Positions 34,969 through 45,035 of a DNA stretch of 64,000 nt are shown one piece after another. Position numbers and translations under genes: made by a program. The stretch covers positions 142,334 through 206,333 of the forward strand of contig NZ_JAJCYB010000074.1 in the NCBI RefSeq assembly GCF_029263155.1, read 5' to 3'. Every line of letters starts with the position of its first letter. Within the stretch, counting starts at the first letter, position 1. Source of the stretch: Pseudonocardia sp. Its GTDB lineage: Bacteria; Actinomycetota; Actinomycetes; Mycobacteriales; Pseudonocardiaceae. The notes under the pieces are model-generated. The model ran no database searches. It worked only from the letters and a program-made list of their open reading frames with translations, and had not been told where the DNA came from.

Positions 34969-35682
34969 CTACAGCCAGCGGGGCGGCTCGGGGACGGCGC
35001 CGGTGGACGCGGTCACCGCGCCGTCGCGGCCGGTGAGCCAGCCGAGCACGCCGGCCGCCATGCCCCGCACCTCGACCGGATCACCGTCCGCCGGGCCGAG
35101 GTTCCAGGTCCGGCCGCTGTCGGTGGCGGTGAGCACCGCGGACGGACAGCCGTCCTTGCCCGACAGTGCCCCGACGACGTCGTCGAGCATCGTGTCGACG
35201 ACGTCGGGCGGCAGGTCGTCCACGGACGCGCCGGAACCGAGGTCGACGGCGTGCAGCCACACCTCGCGCACCCGCATCCACGGCACCGCGGTCGCCGGGA
35301 TCACGCGACCCTGCGCGCTGCGCACCTGCGCCTCCCAGCCGCCGCCGTCCAGCGCGGCGAGCGCGGCGTCGAGGTCCTCGGCCGTGCTGCCGAGCTCGCG
35401 GCGCAGCGTGGCGGCCGGGGCCGTGGCGGTGGCGGCGATGTCGGCGTCGCGCTGCTGGGCATCGGCGTACATCGGGGTCTCGACGCCCGTACGGGCCCAG
35501 GTCGCGAGCCGCGTCAGCGCCTCGGCGTTGCGGGCGACGTGCGCCACGACATGGGCGCGCGTCCAGCCCGGCAGCGCGCTCGGGGCGCGCAGCGCGTCGT
35601 CGGGCAGGGCGTCGACGAGCTGCACCAGGAACTCCGTGCCCGCCCCCATCCACGGCAGCGTCCGGTGGACGTCGCTTGTCAT
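34969..35682 (-). CDS. Maleylpyruvate isomerase / mycothiol-dependent (DinB-fold) family protein
   Basis: A 237-residue DinB-like four-helix metalloprotein. The maleylpyruvate-isomerase N-terminal domain shows its conserved metal-binding His in LPGWTRAHVVAHVARNAEAL and further ligands in WMRVREVWLHAVDLG (Glu and His). The C-terminal MDMPI domain follows (SAVLTATDSGRTWNLGPADG, then RGMAAGVLGWLTGRDG). The family uses mycothiol as cofactor, which fits an actinobacterium. The exact reaction is not known. Its ATG overlaps the stop of a 44-codon frame upstream. Confidence 0.9.
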   Translation of the reverse strand: MTSDVHRTLPWMGAGTEFLVQLVDALPDDALRAPSALPGWTRAHVVAHVARNAEALTRLATWARTGVETPMYADAQQRDADIAATATAPAATLRRELGSTAEDLDAALAALDGGGWEAQVRSAQGRVIPATAVPWMRVREVWLHAVDLGSGASVDDLPPDVVDTMLDDVVGALSGKDGCPSAVLTATDSGRTWNLGPADGDPVEVRGMAAGVLGWLTGRDGAVTASTGAVPEPPRWL

Positions 35683-35813
35683 GATCCCTCCAGCAGCGCC
35701 CGCAGCGCCTTCTCGTCGATCTCGCCGGCCCTCGTGACCGGCCGCCCGAAACCGCGCCGCGCCGGCCACGTGCAGGAGTCTCGCACCTCGGCCGGGGCCG
35801 CCGGTGCCGTCAT
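35679..35813 (-). CDS. Very small protein coupled to isomerase-like gene
   Basis: A possible 44-residue protein (starts MTAPAAPAEVRDSCTWPARR, ends EIDEKALRALLEGS). The stop overlaps the next gene's start in an ATGA. I see no ribosome site before the ATG and do not recognise a family; the C-terminal part looks helical and protein-like. It could instead be a leader frame or the tail of an eroded larger gene. Confidence 0.4.
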   Translation of the reverse strand: MTAPAAPAEVRDSCTWPARRGFGRPVTRAGEIDEKALRALLEGS

Positions 35814-35900
35814 GGGGTGTGTACCGCGGGAACGGACGGCCCGGAGGCCCGGCTCAACGCCCCAGCCGCCGCGGGGGAGGTCGTCTCGCGGTACCCGCAC

Positions 35901-36980
35901 TCACGTCGTCACCCGGCGGTGCTCCACCAGCGCCAGTGCGGCCCGCAGCGCGCTGGCCGCGTCGAGGGTGGCGTCTCGGGCGGCGGCGCTGACCGCGCTG
36001 AAGCTGGCATAGCCGTGCACCAGCCCGGGGAAGCGGCGCGCCACCACCGGCACACCGTCGGACCGCAGCCGCTCCGCGAGCTCCTCGCCCTCGTCGCGCA
36101 GGGGGTCGAACCCGGCCGTGGACAGGTAGACCGGAGGCATACCGGTGAAACCCTCGGCACGCAGGATGGCGCCGCGCCGGTCGTCGTCCGGGATCCCCTC
36201 GGGCAGGTACAGGCGCTCCAGTTCGGCGAGCAACGCCGCGGTGAGGCCGAAGCCGGTGCCGAAGGTCTCCCGCGAACCACCCCGGCGGCCGGCGTCGGCG
36301 ACCGGGTAGAGCGCCAGCACGAATGCCGGTGCGCACTCCCCCCGCTGCTGGTGGGCGACCACGAGCGCGAGGTTGGCGCCCGCGCTGTCCCCACCGACGG
36401 CGACGAGCTCCGGGCGGGCGCCGAGCGCCGCCGCGCCGTCCCGGGCTCCGCGGTACGCGGCGATCGCGTCCTCCAGTGCCGCGGGGTACGGCGCCTCCGG
36501 CGCGAGCCGGTAGTCCACCGACAGGATCCGGACGCCCGACTGCGCGGCCAGCAGCCGGCACAGGGGGTCGGTGGACGCGAGGCTGCCCAGCACGAATCCG
36601 CCGCCGTGGAAGTAGACGAGCAGCCCGGAGCTCTCCGGCGCCGACGGCGGGACGTAGAGCCGCGCGGCCAGCGGCCCGGCGTCACCGGGCACCTCGACGT
36701 CGCGGGTCAGCACGTCGTCGAGACCGGGTTCGGCCGTGACCTCGGCCGCGAGGTCGGCCTGACGGCGCTGCTCGGCGAGCGCCGCCTGGTCGACCACCCC
36801 GCCGTCGCGGCTGGCGAGCGCCGTGGTGACCCGTCCGAGCAGCTGCAGATCGAGATCGAGCACCTGCCCGTCGGCCCGCACCGGGGGGCCGGCCAGGGCC
36901 CGCTTGGCCGCGGACGGCAGCCCGAACAGCGCCCGGAACCCCCACCGCAGCGCCCGCACCCGAACCGTCGTGCCGATCAT
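35901..36980 (-). CDS. HSL-family alpha/beta hydrolase (esterase)
   Basis: A 359-residue carboxylesterase of the hormone-sensitive-lipase group. The oxyanion motif is VYFHGGGFVLGSL, the nucleophile elbow GGDSAGANLALV (Ser of GDSAG), the Asp in LSTAGFDPLRDEG and the His in FPGLVHGYASFS. An N-terminal cap of about 120 residues precedes the core. No signal peptide is visible. It is probably active on short acyl esters. The start ATG lies 51 bases from a block of 19-bp tandem repeats, which may affect its expression. Confidence 0.92.
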   Translation of the reverse strand: MIGTTVRVRALRWGFRALFGLPSAAKRALAGPPVRADGQVLDLDLQLLGRVTTALASRDGGVVDQAALAEQRRQADLAAEVTAEPGLDDVLTRDVEVPGDAGPLAARLYVPPSAPESSGLLVYFHGGGFVLGSLASTDPLCRLLAAQSGVRILSVDYRLAPEAPYPAALEDAIAAYRGARDGAAALGARPELVAVGGDSAGANLALVVAHQQRGECAPAFVLALYPVADAGRRGGSRETFGTGFGLTAALLAELERLYLPEGIPDDDRRGAILRAEGFTGMPPVYLSTAGFDPLRDEGEELAERLRSDGVPVVARRFPGLVHGYASFSAVSAAARDATLDAASALRAALALVEHRRVTT

Positions 36981-37030
36981 GGCTCGACGGTACGCCCGCC
37001 GCTGCGGGCGGCGCCGCTCCGTTCGACGGA

Positions 37031-37124
37031 GGTCACAGCGCTTCTCGCAGGTCACAGCGCCTCTCACAGGTCACAGCGCTCTCTGCAGATCACGGCACTC
37101 TCCGCAGATCACGGCTGCGACAGA
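37031..37124. repeat. 19-bp tandem repeats upstream of esterase
   Basis: Four full copies and a partial fifth copy of a 19-bp unit (consensus GGTCACAGCGCTCTCTGCA). The first three copies differ from each other at only a few positions; the fourth is more divergent and the fifth is partial. The block lies 51 to 144 bases upstream of the esterase ATG and its last copy overlaps the 3' end of the TetR gene. It may be a cluster of regulator-binding sites or a slippage array. Confidence 0.85.
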
Positions 37125-37684
37125 CCGTGCAGGAGCAGCGACGCGAGGTGGTCGTAGGCCTCGGCGTCGGCGAGCCCGGTGGCCGCCGCGACGCGCCGTT
37201 GCTGGATCCGCACCGTGACCGAGGTGACGACGTCGGCCGCGAACGCCACGTGGACGTCGCGGAACGCCCCCGCCGCGACCCCGTCGGTGATCAGTTCCCC
37301 CACCCGCCGCGCCGCGGCCCGGGTGTTGCGCTCGTACACCTCGGCGGCCGGGGCGAACGCGGCGACGTCGTCGAAGAAGCGCGCCGACGCCGGGGCCAGC
37401 TCGGTGGACACGGCGCGCAGGTAGGCGGCGATCCGCTCCTCGGGGGTCCGCGAGTCGTCCAGGCTCGCCTCGACCCGGCCGGTGGCGCCGCGGAAGAAGT
37501 GCACCACCGCGGCGCGGACGAGCTGCTCCTTGCTGCCGGCCAGGGCGTAGAGGGTGCGCTTGGAGCAGCGCAGGCGCGCGGCGAGGTCGTCGAGTGTCAG
37601 GTGGGCGAATCCCTCGGCGAGCAGGAGCTCGACCAGCGCGTCGAACAGCTCGGTGTGCCGTGCGGTGCCCCGGACCTGCGTCAC
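37109..37684 (-). CDS. TetR-family transcriptional regulator (of acyl-CoA dehydrogenase)
   Basis: A 191-residue repressor. The N-terminal helix-turn-helix is FDALVELLLAEGFAHLTLDD, LAARLRCSKRTLYALAGSKEQ (about residues 14-54). The C-terminal ligand-binding domain is all-helical. It diverges from the acyl-CoA dehydrogenase gene with 76 bases between, which hold two nested palindromes. By analogy with FadR/KstR-type regulators it may respond to an acyl-CoA, but this is inference. A GTG start is used. Confidence 0.9.
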   Translation of the reverse strand: MTQVRGTARHTELFDALVELLLAEGFAHLTLDDLAARLRCSKRTLYALAGSKEQLVRAAVVHFFRGATGRVEASLDDSRTPEERIAAYLRAVSTELAPASARFFDDVAAFAPAAEVYERNTRAAARRVGELITDGVAAGAFRDVHVAFAADVVTSVTVRIQQRRVAAATGLADAEAYDHLASLLLHGLSQP

Positions 37685-37702
37685 ATCGCCACCTCGTCCC
37701 CC

Positions 37703-37743
37703 GTACGCTATCGTTAACGGTACTCAAGTACCGTGTAGCGTAC
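37703..37743. promoter_or_regulatory. Nested palindromic operator between TetR and acyl-CoA dehydrogenase
   Basis: An inner perfect palindrome ACGGTACT-CA-AGTACCGT (18 bp) is enclosed by a second perfect inverted repeat GTACGCTA / TAGCGTAC. The site ends 17 bases before the acyl-CoA dehydrogenase ATG and 19 bases before the TetR start, so bound repressor would cover both promoters. Confidence 0.8.
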
Positions 37744-37760
37744 CGATTCTGGAGCCCGAC

Positions 37761-38900
37761 ATGGCCGTCGACCGGCTGCTGCCCACGAGCGAGGCCACCG
37801 ACCTGCTCGCCCTCGTCCGCGACATCGCCGACAAGGAGCTGGCGCCGCGCGTCGAGGAGCACGAGAGGACCGAGACCTACCCCGAGGGCCTGTTCGCCAC
37901 CCTCGCCGAGGCCGGCCTGCTCGGGCTGCCGTACCCGGAGGAGCACGGCGGCGGCGGGCAGCCCTACGAGGTGTACCTGCAGGTGCTCGAGGAGTTCGCG
38001 GCCCGCTGGGCCGCGGTCGCCGTGGCACTGTCGGTGCACGGCCTGTCCTGCCACCCGATGGCGGCGTTCGGCACCCGGGAGCAGCAGGCCAGGTGGCTGC
38101 CGCGGATGCTCGCCGGCGAGATCATCGGGGGCTACTCGCTGTCCGAGCCGCAGGCCGGATCCGACGCCGCCGCGCTGACCTGCAAGGCCGAGCAGGTCGA
38201 CGCGGGGTACAGGATCACCGGCACGAAGGCGTGGATCACACACGGCGGGATCGTCGACTTCTACGCGCTGTTCGCCCGCACGGGCGAGGGGTCGCGCGGG
38301 GTCTCGTGCTTCCTCGCCCCGGGGCAGGTCGACGGACTCACCTTCGGCAGGCCCGAGGAGAAGATGGGCCTGCACGCCGTCCCCACCGTCACCGCGAACT
38401 GGGACGGCGCGGTCATCGAGGCCGACCGGCTCATCGGCGCGGAGGGCGACGGCCTGCCGATCGCGTTCTCCGCGCTCGACTCCGGACGGCTCGGGATCGC
38501 CGCCGTCGCCACCGGGCTGGCCCAGTCCGCGCTCGACGCGGCCGTCGACTACGCCCACGAGCGCAGCGCGTTCGGCAAGAAGATCATCGACCACCAGGGG
38601 CTGGGCTTCCTGCTCGCCGACATGGCCGCCGCCGTCGACTCCGCCCGTGCCACCTACCTCGACGCCGCCCGCCGCCGCGACGCGGGCCGCGACTACTCCC
38701 GGCAGGCCAGCGTGGCCAAGCTCGTCGCCACCGACGCGGCCATGAAGGTCACCACCGACGCCGTGCAGGTGCTCGGCGGCTACGGCTACACCCGCGACTT
38801 CCCCGTCGAGCGCTACATGCGCGAGGCCAAGATCATGCAGATCTTCGAGGGCACCAACCAGATCCAGCGCCTCGTGATCAGCCGCAAGCTCGCCCGCTGA
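37761..38900 (+). CDS. Acyl-CoA dehydrogenase
   Basis: A 379-residue FAD enzyme oxidising acyl-CoA thioesters to enoyl-CoA. Family signatures are GGYSLSEPQAGSDAAAL (FAD/substrate binding), ITGTKAWITHGG, RSAFGKKIIDHQGLGFLLAD and the C-terminal QVLGGYGYTRDFPVERYMRE with AKIMQIFEGTNQIQRLVISR. The catalytic Glu is the one in FEGTNQ, as in short and medium-chain enzymes. A GGAG site is 8 bases from the ATG. It is followed by an SDR dehydrogenase, consistent with beta-oxidation of a specific acyl chain under TetR control. Confidence 0.95.
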   Translation: MAVDRLLPTSEATDLLALVRDIADKELAPRVEEHERTETYPEGLFATLAEAGLLGLPYPEEHGGGGQPYEVYLQVLEEFAARWAAVAVALSVHGLSCHPMAAFGTREQQARWLPRMLAGEIIGGYSLSEPQAGSDAAALTCKAEQVDAGYRITGTKAWITHGGIVDFYALFARTGEGSRGVSCFLAPGQVDGLTFGRPEEKMGLHAVPTVTANWDGAVIEADRLIGAEGDGLPIAFSALDSGRLGIAAVATGLAQSALDAAVDYAHERSAFGKKIIDHQGLGFLLADMAAAVDSARATYLDAARRRDAGRDYSRQASVAKLVATDAAMKVTTDAVQVLGGYGYTRDFPVERYMREAKIMQIFEGTNQIQRLVISRKLAR

Positions 38901-38931
38901 CGCTCCCCCACACCCCGATCAGGAGATCACC

Positions 38932-39681
38932 ATGGAGATCGCCGGCATCGCCGCGCTCGTCACCGGCGCCGCCTCCGGGCTCGGCGCCGCCACCGCGGCC
39001 GAGCTCGCGACACGCGGCGCCACCGTCTACGGCCTCGACCGCTCCGCCGACGCGGAGACGCCCGAGGGGGTCACCCTGATCGCCGCCGACGTCACCGACG
39101 AGGACGCGGTACGGGCCGCGATCGCCCGCATCGACGACGACGGCGCACAGCTGCGTCTGGCCGTCAACTGCGCGGGCATCGCCCCGTCCGCGCGGATCCT
39201 CTCGCGCAAGGGCCCGCACGATCTGGACCTGTTCCACACCGTGCTCAAGGTCAACCTGCTCGGCACGTTCAACGTGCTGCGGCTGGCCGCCGAGGCCATG
39301 AACCGGCACGAGCCGGACGCGGACGGCCAGCGCGGCGTCGTCGTCAACACGGCGTCGATCGCCGCCTTCGAGGCGCAGGTCGGGCAGATCGCGTACGCCG
39401 CGTCGAAGGCGGGCGTGGCCGGCATGACGGTCACCGCCGCCCGCGACCTCGCCCAGTACGGCATCCGCGTGGTCACCATCGCGCCCGGGATCGTCGACAC
39501 GCCGATGATGGCCGGGTTCTCCGAGGAGGTCCGGGCCGGGCTGGCCGCCGGGGTGCCGTTCCCGCAGCGGCTCGCGCAGCCCGCGGAGTTCGCGCGGCTG
39601 GTCACGATGGTCGCCGAGCACGACTACCTCAACGGCGAGACGATCCGCATGGACGGCGCGCTGCGGATGGCGTCACGCTGA
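38932..39681 (+). CDS. Short-chain dehydrogenase (3-hydroxyacyl-CoA dehydrogenase-like)
   Basis: A 249-residue Rossmann-fold oxidoreductase. The cofactor motif is ALVTGAASGLGAATAAELA, with NCAGIAP, catalytic Ser in VVNTASIAAFEAQ and YxxxK in IAYAASKAGVAGM. Asp after the second strand (YGLDRSAD) indicates NAD preference. It resembles the type-10 17-beta-hydroxysteroid/3-hydroxyacyl-CoA dehydrogenases (PGIVDTPMMAGF). With the upstream acyl-CoA dehydrogenase 31 bases away it would supply the third beta-oxidation step. Confidence 0.94.
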   Translation: MEIAGIAALVTGAASGLGAATAAELATRGATVYGLDRSADAETPEGVTLIAADVTDEDAVRAAIARIDDDGAQLRLAVNCAGIAPSARILSRKGPHDLDLFHTVLKVNLLGTFNVLRLAAEAMNRHEPDADGQRGVVVNTASIAAFEAQVGQIAYAASKAGVAGMTVTAARDLAQYGIRVVTIAPGIVDTPMMAGFSEEVRAGLAAGVPFPQRLAQPAEFARLVTMVAEHDYLNGETIRMDGALRMASR

Positions 39682-39753
39682 ACGGCCGCGCCCCGCGGGC
39701 GGCCACGTCGAGCTCCTGACCCGACCGGGCCTTCGCGCGCGGAACCGCGTTCT

Positions 39754-39773
39754 GCGCGCTGCCGGCAGCGCGC
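39754..39773. terminator. 20-bp perfect palindrome
   Basis: GCGCGCTGCCGGCAGCGCGC is a perfect palindrome in the gap between the convergent SDR and UvrA-like genes. As RNA it would fold with a very tight loop; together with the adjacent hairpin it likely terminates transcription. Confidence 0.5.
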
Positions 39774-39777
39774 ACGA

Positions 39778-39807
39778 GCCCAGCCGGCGCGCGAACACCG
39801 GCTGGGC
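39778..39807. terminator. Hairpin between convergent SDR and UvrA-like genes
   Basis: A 10-bp perfect stem (GCCCAGCCGG with its complement) with a 10-base loop, 18 bases after the UvrA-like stop codon. Probably a bidirectional terminator. Confidence 0.7.
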
Positions 39808-39824
39808 CCGGCCGCCGCGCGGAC

Positions 39825-42209
<2,385 letters not shown>

Positions 42210-42236
42210 CGTTCCTCCGTCGGGGAGCAGGGTTGC

Positions 42237-42647
42237 TCAGCGCACCTCGAAGATGCGGATCATGTTGCCCGCGGGGTCGCGGAAGGCGCAGTCCCGGACC
42301 CCCCACGGCTGGTCGGTCGGCTCCTGGACCACGTCGGCGTCGCCGGCCTGCAGCTGCTCGAACGTGGCGTCGAGATCCTTCGTGGCCAGGTTGATGCCCG
42401 CGTAGGTGCCCTTGGCCATCATCTCCGTGACGGTGCGGCGCTCGTCGTCGGTGATGCCGGGGTCGGCGGCGGGCGGGGTCAGCACGATGGAGGTGCCGGG
42501 CTGCCCGGCGGGGCCGACCGTGATCCAGTGCAGCCCGCCGTACTCGACGTCGCCCCGCACCTCGAAGCCGAGGGTGTCACGGTAGAAGGCCAGCGAGGCG
42601 GCCGGGTCGTCGTGGGGCAGGAAGGCCTGGTGAATGGTGATGTCCAT
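42237..42647 (-). CDS. VOC family protein (glyoxalase/bleomycin-resistance fold)
   Basis: A 136-residue single-chain VOC protein. Modules are MDITIHQAFLPHDDPAASLA with FYRDTLGFEVRGDVEYG, and TYAGINLATKDLDATFEQLQ with VRDCAFRDPAGNMIRIFEV. Such proteins bind or modify small toxic molecules. It is encoded 27 bases before the UvrA-like ATPase on the same strand and probably contributes to the same resistance function. The start ATG was chosen where similarity begins; upstream frame lies in the AraC gene. Confidence 0.92.
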   Translation of the reverse strand: MDITIHQAFLPHDDPAASLAFYRDTLGFEVRGDVEYGGLHWITVGPAGQPGTSIVLTPPAADPGITDDERRTVTEMMAKGTYAGINLATKDLDATFEQLQAGDADVVQEPTDQPWGVRDCAFRDPAGNMIRIFEVR

Positions 42648-42652
42648 GCCGG

Positions 42653-43102
42653 TCACGCTAGGTGCGGCTCGGGGCCCGGTGCTTCTCGATTCCTGACCGG
42701 TCTGGTCACCTGCCTGGCCACGCACGGCGGCATGCCCTCCGTCGCACGCGGCGCCCGGCGACGGTAGACGCTGGGCGGCACCCCGACCAGCTCGGTGAAG
42801 CGCGTGCTGAACGTACCCAGCGAGGAGCAGCCGACCGCGAAGCACACCTCGGTGACGCTGAGGTCGCCGCGGCGCAGCAACGCCATCGCACGCTCGATCC
42901 GCCGCGTCATCAGGTAGCTGTAGGGCGACTCGCCGTAGGCGCGACGGAACTCGCGGCTGAGGTGCCCGGCCGACATGTGCACACCGTGGGCGAGCGCCTC
43001 GACGTCGAGCGGCCGGGCGTACTCGCGGTCCATCCGGTCGCGCACGCGCCGCAGCCGCGCGAGGTCGCGCAGGTGCTGGGTGGCGGCGGGGGTGCTGGTC
43101 AC
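42653..43102 (-). CDS. AraC-family regulator, DNA-binding domain only
   Basis: A 149-residue protein consisting essentially of the double helix-turn-helix of AraC (RRVRDRMDREYARPLDVEAL, HMSAGHLSREFRRAYGESPY, then CFAVGCSSLGTFSTRFTELV, GVPPSVYRRRAP). It has no sensor domain, which is common for regulators adjacent to VOC genes. The GTG start giving MTSTPAATQHLRDL is preferred. It lies 5 bases before the VOC gene, so it is the first gene of the AraC-VOC-UvrA unit. Confidence 0.92.
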   Translation of the reverse strand: MTSTPAATQHLRDLARLRRVRDRMDREYARPLDVEALAHGVHMSAGHLSREFRRAYGESPYSYLMTRRIERAMALLRRGDLSVTEVCFAVGCSSLGTFSTRFTELVGVPPSVYRRRAPRATEGMPPCVARQVTRPVRNREAPGPEPHLA

Positions 43103-43124
43103 CCGCCAGATCGTGCCACGGGGA

Positions 43125-43469
43125 TCAGCCGGGAGCGCCACGCATCCGCCAGGCGTCGGTCACCAGCTCGGCGAGCCGTTCCGCGTCGACCCGCTCGAGC
43201 CGCACCATCACCAGCGGGAGGCCGTCGTAGGACGCGACGGTGAAGAAGCGCTCCGGCTCCCCCAGCAGCAGCGCCTGCTTCTCGGCCTCGTCCCCCACGT
43301 AGAGCACCGCGATGTCGGTGCGGAGCACCCGCCGCCGGCCCGGGACCCGCTCCGGGTAGGACCAGACGAACCCCCTGCCGCCGACGCGGAAGTCGAAACC
43401 GTCGCTGTCGATCTCCTCGACGCCGGGCAGCGCGACCGCGAGCCGCCGAACGTCCTCGGCGTCGGCCAT
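43125..43469 (-). CDS. MmcQ/YjbR family protein
   Basis: A 114-residue protein of the MmcQ/YjbR (CyaY-like fold) family, sometimes annotated as DNA-binding; the function is not known. The pattern is VRRLAVALPGVEEIDSDGFD, FRVGGRGFVWSYPE and ERFFTVASYDGLPLVMVRLE. Its ATG overlaps the methyltransferase stop by one base (TGATG), so the two are coupled. It lies 22 bases upstream of the AraC gene. Confidence 0.9.
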   Translation of the reverse strand: MADAEDVRRLAVALPGVEEIDSDGFDFRVGGRGFVWSYPERVPGRRRVLRTDIAVLYVGDEAEKQALLLGEPERFFTVASYDGLPLVMVRLERVDAERLAELVTDAWRMRGAPG

Positions 43470-44296
43470 CAGCGCCCCGCCGGTGCAGCGGTGACGATCC
43501 ACATCGCCGAGTCGAAGGTGACCCCGTCCGGTCCGAGGTGCGCGGCCAGGACCGCCCGCAGGTCGGTCATCGCCTGGTCGCGGGCCGGGCCGGCGAGCTC
43601 GTCGAGCAGCCCGCCGACGATCCCGAGCGCCATCCGCTCCGCCGTCGCGAGGTCGGGACCGAGGCACATCGGCTCGCGCACGCCCGGCAGGTCCGGCGGG
43701 CCGAAGCCGGCGGCCGTCAGCACCTCGCGGACCCGGTCGGGGTCGCCGAGCGAGAACGGCCCGACGCCGTCGAGCGGGCCGGCACCGACCGCGCGGCGCA
43801 GGGCGCTGACCCACTCCTGCTCGGCGTAGGGCTGCCACACGGCGGCGACGAGCCGGCCGTCCGGTGTGAGCGAGCGGGCGAGGTTCGCGAACGCCGCGAC
43901 CGGGTCGCCGAAGAACATGACGCCGGTCCGGCTGATCACCCGCTCGTGGCATCCGGTGCCGAGGTCGGCGATCTGCGCGTCGCCGTGGGTGAAGGTGATG
44001 TTGGTGAGGCCCTCCCGCTCCGCGCGCCGCCGGGCCAGGTCGAGCAGGCGCGCGGACAGGTCGATGCCCGTGACGTGGCCCGCGGGGGCCAGCCGGGCGG
44101 CGTCGCGGCTGGTCTGCCCGGCCCCGCAGCCGACGTCGAGCACCCGGGCGTCGGGCTCCAGCGCGGCGGCCGCGAGGAACGCGGACCGGTAGCGGGCCAC
44201 GCCGGCGTCGAACAGGTCGGCGTTGTCGGTCCAGAAATCACCCGTCGGCCCGTCCCACCCCTGTGCGGCGGCGACGTTGGAGGGATCGATGTCCAC
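43469..44296 (-). CDS. Class I SAM-dependent methyltransferase
   Basis: A 275-residue methyltransferase. Motif I is VLDVGCGAGQTSRDAARLAP, the acidic end of strand 2 is GIDLSARLLDLARRR, motif II HGDAQIADLG and the post-motif FGDPVAAFANLARSLTPDGRL. The layout matches Methyltransf_11/25 small-molecule methylases (ubiE-like). The substrate is unknown. A GTG start is used. It sits 30 bases after the thioesterase and overlaps the MmcQ gene. Confidence 0.92.
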   Translation of the reverse strand: MDIDPSNVAAAQGWDGPTGDFWTDNADLFDAGVARYRSAFLAAAALEPDARVLDVGCGAGQTSRDAARLAPAGHVTGIDLSARLLDLARRRAEREGLTNITFTHGDAQIADLGTGCHERVISRTGVMFFGDPVAAFANLARSLTPDGRLVAAVWQPYAEQEWVSALRRAVGAGPLDGVGPFSLGDPDRVREVLTAAGFGPPDLPGVREPMCLGPDLATAERMALGIVGGLLDELAGPARDQAMTDLRAVLAAHLGPDGVTFDSAMWIVTAAPAGR

Positions 44297-44326
44297 GCGG
44301 GCGACGGTACCGAGCCGATCATCCGC

Positions 44327-44830
44327 TCATCGCGTCGCGGTGGCCCGCTCGAAGTGGCCGGAGTCGACCTCCAGGAACAGCCCGTCGGCGCTGAACGCCA
44401 GCTCCCCCGCCGCGGTGTGACCCTCGGCCCGGACGAACAGCTTGCGGCCCTCGCGGCGCACCAGCCACGCGGTGAGCGCGTACGGCGCGCCGAGGACGAC
44501 GGGCGCGCGGTAGTCCACTCCGAGATGGCGGGTGACGGCGACGTGCCCCAGCGCGAACGGCACGAACCCGCAGAGGTCGTCGAGCACCGCGGCCACCGCG
44601 CCGCCGTGCGCCACGCCGGGGCCGCCGACGTGGCGACGGTCGAACACGTGCTCGGCACGCACCCGCTCGCCGTCCCCGAGGACCTGCAGGTGGAAGCCGT
44701 GGGGGTTGTCCGGTCCGCACCCGAGGCACTCGGGGTTGTGCGCGGGCAGCACGTCACCGTTGCGGGCTGCGGCACTCGCCGCCGCGAACCGGGCACGCCA
44801 CCGGTCGGCCACCGCGTCACTGTCCGTCAC
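44327..44830 (-). CDS. PaaI-type hotdog-fold thioesterase
   Basis: A 167-residue acyl-CoA thioesterase of the hotdog fold. The motif PECLGCGPDNPHGFHLQ at the N-terminus, the catalytic helix region VGGPGVAHGGAVAAVLDDLCG and GVDYRAPVVLGAPYALTAWL are typical of PaaI/4HBT members. The substrate chain is unknown. It heads a same-strand run of genes (methyltransferase, MmcQ, AraC, VOC, UvrA-like). Confidence 0.9.
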   Translation of the reverse strand: MTDSDAVADRWRARFAAASAAARNGDVLPAHNPECLGCGPDNPHGFHLQVLGDGERVRAEHVFDRRHVGGPGVAHGGAVAAVLDDLCGFVPFALGHVAVTRHLGVDYRAPVVLGAPYALTAWLVRREGRKLFVRAEGHTAAGELAFSADGLFLEVDSGHFERATATR

Positions 44831-45035
44831 CGGCGCACCGTACCGGCCCTCACCGGCGCCATCGCGGCGAGTGCCGCCCGGGTCCGAGACACCGGGTTCG
44901 GCGCGGCGGCAGATCGGGCCCTCGACGGCGCGGGCCGACCCGCCGAGCCGCCCCCGATCCCCCGACGGCCCGGTCGCGGCCGGGTCGGCGATCTCCCGGA
45001 GCGGACCCGGGCCCCGCGGACCGACGCCGGGTCCG

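Noticed and set aside
37031-37124. Tandem repeats as a CRISPR array
   Set aside because: Units are directly adjacent without spacers, and no cas gene is present in the window.
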